64,000 bases of DNA from contig SVQA01000006.1 in NCBI GenBank assembly GCA_015065545.1, forward strand, positions 85,753 to 149,752. The letters run 5' to 3'. Shown in pieces: positions 53,788 through 60,851 of the stretch (its first letter is position 1; every line of letters begins with the position of its first letter). This DNA is from Oscillospiraceae bacterium (lineage in GTDB: Bacteria; Bacillota; Clostridia; Oscillospirales; Acutalibacteraceae). A program made the translations under genes and the position numbers. The notes below the pieces were generated by a model. The model worked only from the letters and a program-made list of their open reading frames with translations. It was not told where the DNA came from and made no database searches.

Positions 53788-54166
53788 ATGTCACATCTAA
53801 CATCTTTATCGGCACACTGTGTTTCACGGCATACCTGAACAAAGAATCTAATTTTGAAAAGTCTTCATCTCTGAAAACTAACATATATTCACATCGCTTA
53901 ACAATTCTGCGACTCAACATAGTTGCTGACATCTTGAGCAATCCGAACAAATATGCACTGCAATATTCCACAGTTAAACCACTGTCAATCGCATATTGTT
54001 CTCCAATACTCTTTCCTGCCTTTTGCTCAATGCACACAATCCGAATTTCCTCTTTATTACCAACGATTTCAAGTAAGGAAGTATCAAGTACTTTTTTTAT
54101 ATTTTCATAAATATAGTCTATTTTTACTGAAGAAATATAAATTCTTTTTGTTTTGTAGCTCCTCAT
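53786..54166 (-). CDS. small SLOG/DUF2493-like protein downstream of 6S RNA
   Basis: 126 residues. The pattern runs: strand with VCIEQKAGKSIGEQYAIDSGL, aromatic strand, helix ATMLSRRIVKRCEYMLVF, then RDEDFSKLDSLFRYAVKHSV and strand PIKMLDV. This layout resembles DUF2493/SLOG-type nucleotide-binding Rossmann domains ('AD.vvaFwdg.S.gT....A...g.pv.v'), though the first Gly-rich loop is poor. Function unknown. GAGGT 4 bases before the ATG starts just after the 6S RNA terminator, so low-level read-through may express it. No partner gene follows. Confidence 0.55.
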   Translation of the reverse strand: MRSYKTKRIYISSVKIDYIYENIKKVLDTSLLEIVGNKEEIRIVCIEQKAGKSIGEQYAIDSGLTVEYCSAYLFGLLKMSATMLSRRIVKRCEYMLVFRDEDFSKLDSLFRYAVKHSVPIKMLDVT

Positions 54167-54175
54167 AAATACCTC

Positions 54176-54324
54176 AAAAAAAGCACACCCCGAAGGATGT
54201 GCTGAAAAAGTGTTTATCCTCGGTCGTTACCACACGAACCAAGTCCCCGCAAGGAAATAGAGGAAAACACCTTTTACCAAAGTATTTTCCCTTACGAGGA
54301 CAAAAATATTCGATTCGTGTGGTG
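54176..54324 (-). ncRNA. ssrS: 6S RNA
   Basis: The minus strand transcript of about 150 nt folds into one long hairpin with a large central bubble. The closing arms CACCACACGAA and TTCGTGTGGT, the flanks CCTCGTAAGGGAAAATACTT / TTTCCTCTATTTCC, and the terminal terminator AGCACATCC TTCG GGGTGTGCT followed by TTTTTTT fit 6S RNA. 6S RNA mimics an open promoter, binds sigma-70/sigma-A RNA polymerase and dampens stationary-phase transcription. Consensus promoter directly upstream. Confidence 0.85.
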
Positions 54325-54329
54325 ACTGC

Positions 54330-54358
54330 ATTATATCATAAATTATCAGCTATTTCAA
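54330..54358 (-). promoter_or_regulatory. promoter of the 6S RNA gene
   Basis: Minus strand -35 TTGAAA (54353-54358), 17-bp spacer, -10 TATAAT (54330-54335), placing the start near 54324. Confidence 0.75.
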
Positions 54359-54417
54359 TACTAACCCCCGAATTTGTAAATTTAGCGTTAACATTCAAAT
54401 TTCGTGCAATAATTCTA

Positions 54418-54445
54418 TTGACATTAAAAATGCCTAAAATATAAT
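54418..54445 (+). promoter_or_regulatory. promoter of the ABC exporter operon
   Basis: -35 TTGACA (54418-54423), 16-bp spacer, -10 TATAAT (54440-54445). Confidence 0.7.
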
Positions 54446-54500
54446 AGTATGTATAATATTTTACTATAGTTTAATTATATTTCAAAGAAGGAGGTATTCT

Positions 54501-56252
54501 ATGATAAGAAAACTCGCAAAAAGTGTGCGGGAATATAAAGCAGCGTCCATTCTGGCTCCCCTTTTTATATCGGGCGAAGTGCTTATGGAAGTGCTCATCC
54601 CCCTTATAGTAGCACGGCTTATTAACACAGGTATAGAATACAAAAATGCGGAAGGTCAGGTTGTGGGTAACATCGAAAACTTAGTTACCTTAGGACTTAT
54701 CCTTGTTGCCTGCTGTATCGTTTCTATGATATTCGGCACATTGGCGGGCGACTTTGCCGCCAAAGCTTCCACAGGCTTTGCAAAGAATCTTCGTCACGAT
54801 ATGTTTTATAAAATTCAGGGTTATTCCTTTAAGAATATCGACAGATTTTCCAGCGCATCCCTTATCACAAGACTTACAACCGATGTAAACAATGTACAGA
54901 TGTCCTACCAGATGCTCATACGAATTGCAGTTAGATCCCCCATTATGATAATCATGTCTTTTGTAATGGCATTCTACATTCATCCAAGCATGGGCACCAT
55001 CTTCCTTTGTGTTGTACCCGTACTTGCATTCGGCACAATTCTGCTTATAAAACTTGCTTTCCCAAAATTCATCAGACTCTTCAAAAAGCTCGATGACCTT
55101 AACCGAGTTGTTCAGGAGAACCTGCGAGGCTCAAGAGTTGTAAAATCCTTTGTGCGTGAAGACTACGAAACAAAAAAATGCAAGGATGTTTCCAACTCTA
55201 TCTACGATATTGCAATCAAAGCAGATACTCTTGTCGCACTCAACTCCCCTCTTATGATGATATGCGTATACACCTGTATGCTTCTTATCTCTTGGGTAGG
55301 TGCAAATCTTATTGTTGTTGGTGACCTCACTAAAGGCGAGCTTACAAGTATGTTCACCTATGCTTCCCAGATTCTTATGAACTTTATGATGCTCTCTATG
55401 ATTTTCATTATGATTACAATGTCCAGAGCATCTGCAGAGCGTATCACCGAGGTGTTGGACGAAGTACCCGACCTTCAAAATCCCGAAAATCCCGTAACAG
55501 AAGTTAAAGACGGCTCTATTGAATTTAAGGACGTAGACTTCAGCTACTCCAATGATATGAAAAAACTCTGTCTTTCTGACGTTACACTCAAGATTAACTC
55601 AGGTGAAACCGTAGGTATCATCGGTGCCACAGGCTCCTCAAAATCCACCCTTGTTCAGCTTATTCCCCGTCTTTACGATACCACCGCAGGCAAGGTGCTG
55701 GTAGGCGGCATAGACGTCCGTGAATATGATATTGAAACTCTGCGTGATGCAGTTGCTATGGTGTTGCAGAAGAACGTTCTCTTCTCCGGCACAATCAAAG
55801 AAAACTTGCGTTGGGGTAATGAAAACGCCACCGACGAAGAGCTTATAAATGCCTGCAAGCTGGCTTGCGCCGATGAATTTATCAGCACCTTCCCCGAAGG
55901 CTACGATACCTTTATCGAGGAAGGCGGTACCAACGTTTCGGGCGGTCAGAAACAGCGACTCTGTATTGCAAGAGCACTTCTGAAGGCTCCCAAGATTCTT
56001 ATTCTTGACGACTCCACCAGTGCAGTCGATACCCACACAGATGCTCTTATACGCAAGGCGATGTCCGAGTACATTCCCGAAACCACAAAGATTATTATTG
56101 CACAGCGAATCTCCTCTATTGAACACGCAGACAAGATAGTAGTACTTGACGAAGGCAAGATTGTGGCTGTCGGCAACCACGAAGAGCTCCTTGAAACCTG
56201 CGATATTTATAAAGAAGTTTACTCCTCTCAGCAGAAAGGAGGTCTTTCATAA
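54501..56252 (+). CDS. ABC exporter half-transporter with degenerate catalytic site
   Basis: 583 residues: six-helix ABC exporter membrane domain (about 15-320), then an ATPase domain. Walker A is GATGSSKST (about 375-383, second Gly replaced by Ser), signature NVSGGQKQR, and the Walker B end is LILDDSTSAVD: Asp replaces the catalytic Glu. Heterodimeric exporters (BmrCD, TM287/288) carry one such weakened site. The partner gene overlaps by 1 bp. Substrate unknown; family members export drugs, lipids or peptides. Confidence 0.92.
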   Translation: MIRKLAKSVREYKAASILAPLFISGEVLMEVLIPLIVARLINTGIEYKNAEGQVVGNIENLVTLGLILVACCIVSMIFGTLAGDFAAKASTGFAKNLRHDMFYKIQGYSFKNIDRFSSASLITRLTTDVNNVQMSYQMLIRIAVRSPIMIIMSFVMAFYIHPSMGTIFLCVVPVLAFGTILLIKLAFPKFIRLFKKLDDLNRVVQENLRGSRVVKSFVREDYETKKCKDVSNSIYDIAIKADTLVALNSPLMMICVYTCMLLISWVGANLIVVGDLTKGELTSMFTYASQILMNFMMLSMIFIMITMSRASAERITEVLDEVPDLQNPENPVTEVKDGSIEFKDVDFSYSNDMKKLCLSDVTLKINSGETVGIIGATGSSKSTLVQLIPRLYDTTAGKVLVGGIDVREYDIETLRDAVAMVLQKNVLFSGTIKENLRWGNENATDEELINACKLACADEFISTFPEGYDTFIEEGGTNVSGGQKQRLCIARALLKAPKILILDDSTSAVDTHTDALIRKAMSEYIPETTKIIIAQRISSIEHADKIVVLDEGKIVAVGNHEELLETCDIYKEVYSSQQKGGLS

Positions 56253-58165
56253 TGGCAGGTCCAATGAAACACAACCCCGCAGTTATGGGTAAAAAGCCTA
56301 CTATGAATAAAAACCAGTCAAAAACTCTAAAACGACTTTTCGCTTACATTATGAAGCGATATAAGTTCAGATTCATCTTTGTTTTCCTCTGCATAATCGT
56401 AACGTCTATAGTAAGTGCATTGAGTGCAAAATTTGTAGGCGGAGTTTTTGATGACTATATCTCTACCCTTATAGGTGCAGAAAATCCCAACTTTGCACCC
56501 CTTCTTGGTGCAATAACAAGAATGGCAATTATCTTCCTTTTCGGTGTTGTTGCCACACTTTCTCAGAATCTGATTATGAACTTCATCACACAGGGTATGC
56601 TCCGCTCCACCCGTGACGATATGTATTCTCACATGCAGACTCTGCCCATAAAATACTTTGATACCCACACCCACGGCGACATTATGAGCCACTACACAAA
56701 CGATGCAGAAACTCTTCGCCAGATGATTTCCCAAAGCATTCCTCAGCTTATGTCTTCAATCATCACTATTGTGGTTTATCTTGTAATTATGCTAATCACT
56801 AATGTATGGCTCACACTCTTTGTGCTTCTTTTTGTAGGTCTTACCCTTATGGTAACAGGCAGGGTTGCGGGCAAAAGCGGAAAATACTTCGGTATGCAAC
56901 AAAAAGAGCTGGGTAAAGAAAACGGATATATTCAGGAAATGATCAACGGACAGAAGGTTATCAAGGTCTTCAATCACGAAGAAAAGGTTAAAGAGGATTT
57001 TGACACTCTTAACGATACCCTCTGCGATGTATCCTACAAAGCTCACAAATTTGTAAATATCCTCGGTCCCATCACAGGCAATATGGGACATCTCCAGTAT
57101 GTACTCATTGCTGTTGTGGGCGGTATTATTGCCATCTCAGGCTTCGACCCAAACCTCACCTTAGGTGCAATTGTCAGCTTCCTGCTTTACTCCAAGAGCT
57201 TTACAATGCCTATAAATCAGGTAGCACAGCAAGCAAGCTCAATTGTTATGGCTTTGGCAGGTGCCCAGCGAATCTTTGCACTTATCGACGAACAAAGTGA
57301 AGAAGACGAAGGCTATGTTACCCTTGTAAACGCAAAAATTGAAAACGGCGAAATCGTAGAAACTGAAGAACGTACAGGTATGTGGGCTTGGAAGCATCCT
57401 CACGAGGACGGCACTACCACCTATACCGAGCTTAAAGGTGAAGTCAGATTCTTTGACGTTGACTTTGCCTATGTTGAGGGCAAAACAGTTCTTCACGATG
57501 TAAGCCTTTACGCAGAGCCGGGACAGAAAGTTGCATTTGTAGGTGCTACCGGTGCAGGTAAAACCACTATTACAAACCTTATCAACCGCTTCTACGATAT
57601 TGAAGATGGTAAAATCCGCTATGACGGAATCAATATTAACAAGATTAAAAAAGCAGACCTGAGACGCTCTCTCGGAATCGTTCTGCAGGACACAAACCTC
57701 TTTACAGGCACCGTTATGGATAACATCCGCTACGGAAAGCTTGATGCAACCGAAGAAGAGGTTATTGCCGCCGCAAAGCTTGCAAATGCTCACGGATTTA
57801 TAAGCCGTCTGCCTCAGGGCTACGATACCGTTCTTGAGAACAATGGGGCAAATCTCTCGCAAGGTCAGCGACAGCTTATCTCAATTGCAAGAGCAGCAAT
57901 TGCCGACCCGCCTGTTATGATTCTTGACGAGGCTACCTCCTCTATCGACACCCGTACTGAAGCACTTGTGCAAAGAGGTATGGATGCTCTGATGCACGGC
58001 AGAACGGTATTCGTCATCGCCCACCGCCTCTCCACAGTCCAGAATTCCGATGTTATTATGGTTCTTGACAAAGGCAGAATCATCGAACGCGGCAGCCACG
58101 ATGAGCTTATCGAAAAGAAGGGTCAGTACTATCGCCTCTACACAGGCGCCTTCGAGCTCGAATAA
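56252..58165 (+). CDS. ABC exporter half-transporter, consensus site
   Basis: 637 residues. Membrane domain (about 30-350), then an ATPase with Walker A GATGAGKTT (about 431-439), signature NLSQGQRQL and Walker B MILDEATSSIDTRTE (intact Glu). The linker between domains is unusually long (about 350-400, with KIENGEIVETEERTGMWAW), as in BmrD/YheH-type subunits. With the previous gene it should form one heterodimer. ATPase competence thus rests mainly on this site. Confidence 0.92.
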   Translation: MAGPMKHNPAVMGKKPTMNKNQSKTLKRLFAYIMKRYKFRFIFVFLCIIVTSIVSALSAKFVGGVFDDYISTLIGAENPNFAPLLGAITRMAIIFLFGVVATLSQNLIMNFITQGMLRSTRDDMYSHMQTLPIKYFDTHTHGDIMSHYTNDAETLRQMISQSIPQLMSSIITIVVYLVIMLITNVWLTLFVLLFVGLTLMVTGRVAGKSGKYFGMQQKELGKENGYIQEMINGQKVIKVFNHEEKVKEDFDTLNDTLCDVSYKAHKFVNILGPITGNMGHLQYVLIAVVGGIIAISGFDPNLTLGAIVSFLLYSKSFTMPINQVAQQASSIVMALAGAQRIFALIDEQSEEDEGYVTLVNAKIENGEIVETEERTGMWAWKHPHEDGTTTYTELKGEVRFFDVDFAYVEGKTVLHDVSLYAEPGQKVAFVGATGAGKTTITNLINRFYDIEDGKIRYDGININKIKKADLRRSLGIVLQDTNLFTGTVMDNIRYGKLDATEEEVIAAAKLANAHGFISRLPQGYDTVLENNGANLSQGQRQLISIARAAIADPPVMILDEATSSIDTRTEALVQRGMDALMHGRTVFVIAHRLSTVQNSDVIMVLDKGRIIERGSHDELIEKKGQYYRLYTGAFELE

Positions 58166-58187
58166 TTTTATACAATACAAAAATCAA

Positions 58188-58225
58188 TACCCCGAAAGAA
58201 CAAATTACTCTTTCGGGGTATTTTT
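58188..58225 (+). terminator. intrinsic terminator of the ABC exporter operon
   Basis: 12-bp stem TACCCCGAAAGA / TCTTTCGGGGTA (58188-58199, 58209-58220), followed by TTTTT. Confidence 0.85.
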
Positions 58226-58255
58226 AAAATCTGTGCAAAAAACTTCAAATTACAA

Positions 58256-58284
58256 TTGACAGAGACCCTTTGATAGGTTATAAT
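58256..58284 (+). promoter_or_regulatory. consensus promoter of the tRNA-Pro locus
   Basis: -35 TTGACA (58256-58261), 17-bp spacer, -10 TATAAT (58279-58284), about 30 bp before the first tRNA-like half. It is probably the only good promoter for the array. Confidence 0.8.
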
Positions 58285-58313
58285 ATCAAAGTTGCAAAAG
58301 CAAAATCGTCTTA

Positions 58314-58355
58314 CGGGATGTGGCGCAGTTTGGTAGTGCACCTGCTTTGGGACTG
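58314..58355 (+). pseudogene. truncated tRNA-Pro(UGG), copy 1 (5' half)
   Basis: Acceptor strand CGGGATG, D arm GCGC-AGTTTGGTA-GTGC, anticodon arm CCTGC and loop TTTGGGA are present. The sequence then departs (CTGCAACAG...) with no 3' anticodon strand, T arm or acceptor 3' strand. About 205 bp of tail follow to copy 2. Confidence 0.8.
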
Positions 58356-58560
58356 CAACAGTTCTGTTAGACAAAACTTTCCCCTCTCAAACAAACCTCG
58401 CAAACATCGGCACTTTCCGCTTTGAAAAATTCCCGAAATCAAAGAAACGTTTGCAACGACCACATAAACTCCACAAAGGTTCAGACTTGAAAAATCAGCC
58501 TGAAAATTAAATTTTCAGACCGAATATAAAACCCCAGAAATATCATCAAAAAAATAACAT

Positions 58561-58602
58561 CGGGGCGTGGCGCAGTTTGGTAGCGCGCTTGCTTTGGGAG
58601 CG
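58561..58602 (+). pseudogene. truncated tRNA-Pro(UGG), copy 2 (5' half)
   Basis: CGGGGCG, D arm GCGC-AGTTTGGTA-GCGC, anticodon 5' strand CTTGC, loop TTTGGGA, 3' strand GCGTG only partly pairing, then unrelated sequence. Its tail (to 58758) shares CGGCACTTT and GACCACA blocks, in the same order and similar spacing, with the tail of copy 1. Confidence 0.8.
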
Positions 58603-58758
58603 TGTCGGGCAGTTATAGCCGTGATTTCACGGAAGTCACGAAAAGCCTTTACTTATGCGGACTTTCGGCACTTTATAAAAACGCAAAAATGCGTGGAATT
58701 TGCGTTTGACCACAGTTTATCCCACTTCCACGCAAAATCAAGAAAAATTGAATAAAAT

Positions 58759-58834
58759 CGGGGTGTGGCGCAGTTGGGAGCGCGCGACATTTGGGATGTT
58801 GAGGCCGCAGGTTCGAACCCTGTCACTCCGACCA
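58759..58834 (+). tRNA. tRNA-Pro (anticodon TGG)
   Basis: Complete cloverleaf with encoded CCA. Acceptor CGGGGTG / CACTCCG, D arm GCGC-AGTTGGGA-GCGC, anticodon arm CGACA-TTTGGGA-TGTTG (anticodon TGG), variable AGGCC, T arm GCAGG-TTCGAAC-CCTGT (one GT pair), discriminator A. It differs from the two truncated copies in the D loop (TTGGGA against TTTGGTA) and anticodon stem, so it is not a simple duplicate. It marks the left border of the mobile element. Confidence 0.9.
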
Positions 58835-58835
58835 C

Positions 58836-58880
58836 TGCGAGTGTTTATCTCGTCCAAGATAAACACTCGCATTACTTTAC
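58836..58880 (+). terminator. terminator after tRNA-Pro
   Basis: 15-bp stem TGCGAGTGTTTATCT / AGATAAACACTCGCA (58836-58850, 58857-58871), with a T-rich run after. Confidence 0.8.
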
Positions 58881-59109
58881 TTCTTATTTCTTTTGTGGTG
58901 CTGAATTTTGAAAACCTTGACTCTGCTGAAGTATTTTCCCTCTGTTTCAGCTTGCTGGAACTCGTAATTTCGATTATCGGACTTACAGGAGGCGTTGATA
59001 TGGTAAGTATAAGTATTGTGGTGGGACTCGGTTGTTATGGGGGAATACCAAACAATAGAGCCGTGGCAAGTAAACCGGAAGCTATACCAACAAAAGAATT
59101 CGAAGATAA

Positions 59110-59142
59110 ACCGAGCGGGTTCGATTCCCGCACCTCCACCAA
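59110..59142 (+). other. att-like 3' end of a tRNA/tmRNA
   Basis: A T arm GCGGG-TTCGATT-CCCGC followed by ACCTCCACCA looks like the 3' end of a tmRNA or tRNA, one base short in the acceptor strand. No matching 5' part is seen upstream. A terminator follows at 59164-59198. Integrases often use such 3' ends as attachment sites, so this is probably an old att remnant. Confidence 0.55.
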
Positions 59143-59163
59143 TTGCGGCTTCGTCCGCACACG

Positions 59164-59198
59164 AAAGCCGCAAAGTAGGAATACTTTGCGGCTTTTTG
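59164..59198 (+). terminator. terminator after the att-like sequence
   Basis: 13-bp stem AAGCCGCAAAGTA / TACTTTGCGGCTT (59165-59177, 59182-59194), then TTTT. Confidence 0.8.
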
Positions 59199-59233
59199 TC
59201 CCTAAAATTTATTATTTAAATGAGGTGTACACT

Positions 59234-59431
59234 ATGAAAAAAGGCTCTGTCGTAACTTGCAACAAATGTGGTAAAAACTATTATTATGAGAGTACAGGAA
59301 ATCCTTGGCCCGGCGGAAAAGATCGTGAAACGGCCTATTGTCCTTATTGCAAAGCAGAGGGCCCTTCTGAAATGATTAGCGGAGTTATCTACACATATAA
59401 ACTTGACGATAACGGCAATCCAATTAGATGA
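59234..59431 (+). CDS. small zinc-ribbon protein
   Basis: 65 residues. GAGGTG 6 bases before the ATG at 59234. Two Cys pairs (TCNKCGKNYYYE and YCPYCKAEG) predict a zinc ribbon, followed by a short beta tail. The open frame continues upstream through the att-like sequence to an ATG at 59000 with an AGGAGG site, but that part passes through a terminator stem and is likely chance. Function unknown; probable cargo of the mobile element. Confidence 0.6.
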   Translation: MKKGSVVTCNKCGKNYYYESTGNPWPGGKDRETAYCPYCKAEGPSEMISGVIYTYKLDDNGNPIR

Positions 59432-59483
59432 GGGTTACCTACCGTAAAATACTTTTTGTTTAAAACACACGGAGGATGTTATT

Positions 59484-60779
59484 TTGGAAAAAGAACAACA
59501 AAGCACTTGTAACGCTCAAATAGCAGAACACAAACTAAAAAATATTAACCTATTTTTCGCAACATACGGATCTTTCCTAACTGGATTATTTTCAATCTTT
59601 CAATACTTTTTTAATCAGTACACACTATTTAATATTATATCCTCCATTTCTGCGATTCTCATATTGGGTGTTACTTATTTTTTGGCATACTCAAAGTGGG
59701 CAACTACATTCAACAACTTTTGGATATATATCGAAAAATGTGCTGATGCAGTAGGAGTTTTAAATCCTATTGTATTAGCTCTTAGTATAATGCTTTCCGT
59801 TTCAAAAAGTTTCGAATTATTAATTGCCTGTTGCATCTTAACTGCCGCACATTTTCCCCTCTACTTAATCGCAGGTTACAAGTGCTTTAATAAGAAAAAT
59901 AAACCTATATTAAAAACATTATTAAATTGGTGCAAAACAAATATTGCATTATTGATAACTATCGCATTAGCTATCGTTTCCTTTATTCTATGGTTTTTTG
60001 TTTCAGATCAGCACGACTTCGCGGATCTGTGGTTAAACCTTTTATCTGGTTTTATTTCCTCTATGATTACCATTGCAGTAATTGATAGAATATTAAAGAA
60101 ACAGAAAGATAAAAATGAAATTCCTTTACGGAAAGCAATGTATCGCGATATTCAGTTATTTACCTCACGTTTCATAAACCTATGGGAAGAAATGTATGTT
60201 CAATCAACGGAATCCCGTTCCGAGATTGCCGTTGATGATCTTTTTTCTTTTGAAACCATTAACTCTATTAGAAACAATCTTGATCTTGAGGGAAATCCTA
60301 ACATCGACCCACCACAAAATTGGTTTGCATATATCAATTCTTGCAGAAATGATTTAGTAAAGCGTGGCGAAAAGATTATAACTTCATATGTAAACTTCGC
60401 CGATCCTGATATTATTCAATCTATCCATTATTTAATAAATGACAGTTTTTTAATAGGTAATCTATCAACTCTACAAACACTTCATGTGTATGATTTGGCC
60501 AATCATATACCAAGACCTACTTTATTAACTTCTTACACACCAGAACCTACTCCTAGTGAATCTGATACAGAGATGGTTTCCCAATTATTATCTTGGTGTC
60601 GTTCACAATACGAAAATCTTCATGATGATACAAAACAAACAACAATAGACATTTATCCCATCCCGAGCAAGATTTGTATCATTAACCCCACAAAACCTCC
60701 ATCATCCATAATGACAGAAGAAAGAAAAGATGAGCTAATAAAACAGTTCATCGAATGGCAAAACAGAAGCAAAGAGTAA
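59484..60779 (+). CDS. mobile-element membrane protein of unknown function
   Basis: 431 residues, TTG start at 59484 after GGAGG (8-base gap). Five or six transmembrane helices in the N-terminal half (about 22-45, 50-72, 90-118, 120-135, 150-170, 180-205), the last reading SGFISSMITIAVIDRIL. A soluble C-terminal half (about 210-431) begins KKQKDKNEIPLRKAMYRD and is helical, with no enzymatic motif I recognise. Codon use is AT-rich, unlike both host and integrase genes, as for recently acquired cargo. An accessory defence or sensing role is possible but unproven. Ends at a strong hairpin terminator. Confidence 0.65.
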   Translation: MEKEQQSTCNAQIAEHKLKNINLFFATYGSFLTGLFSIFQYFFNQYTLFNIISSISAILILGVTYFLAYSKWATTFNNFWIYIEKCADAVGVLNPIVLALSIMLSVSKSFELLIACCILTAAHFPLYLIAGYKCFNKKNKPILKTLLNWCKTNIALLITIALAIVSFILWFFVSDQHDFADLWLNLLSGFISSMITIAVIDRILKKQKDKNEIPLRKAMYRDIQLFTSRFINLWEEMYVQSTESRSEIAVDDLFSFETINSIRNNLDLEGNPNIDPPQNWFAYINSCRNDLVKRGEKIITSYVNFADPDIIQSIHYLINDSFLIGNLSTLQTLHVYDLANHIPRPTLLTSYTPEPTPSESDTEMVSQLLSWCRSQYENLHDDTKQTTIDIYPIPSKICIINPTKPPSSIMTEERKDELIKQFIEWQNRSKE

Positions 60780-60822
60780 TTGAAGCTATTCTGTTATTCT
60801 TTGTTTACTGCAAACCAATTTT

Positions 60823-60851
60823 GAGGGCGCCGTTATTCGGCGCCCTCTTTT
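60823..60851 (+). terminator. terminator of the cargo gene, overlapping the integrase 3' end
   Basis: GC-rich 10-bp stem GAGGGCGCCG / CGGCGCCCTC (60823-60832, 60838-60847), then TTTT on the plus strand. The 3' arm is also the last codons of the convergent integrase gene. Confidence 0.85.

Noticed and set aside
58567..58755. Plus-strand frame starting in tRNA-Pro copy 2
   Set aside because: Starts inside the tRNA-like half and has no independent start signal.
58653..58835. Minus-strand frame antisense to tRNA-Pro
   Set aside because: Its N-terminal residues are the typical antisense translation of a tRNA gene; no ribosome binding site or conserved domain.
58988..59142. Complete short tmRNA or tRNA with intron
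   Set aside because: The 5' GGAGGCG pairs only imperfectly and no D arm, anticodon arm or tag sequence is visible.
58700..59431. Long plus-strand open frame from the tRNA-Pro region through the zinc-ribbon gene
   Set aside because: It translates a tRNA, a terminator stem and an att-like tRNA end; only the last 65 codons, with their own ribosome binding site, look like a gene.
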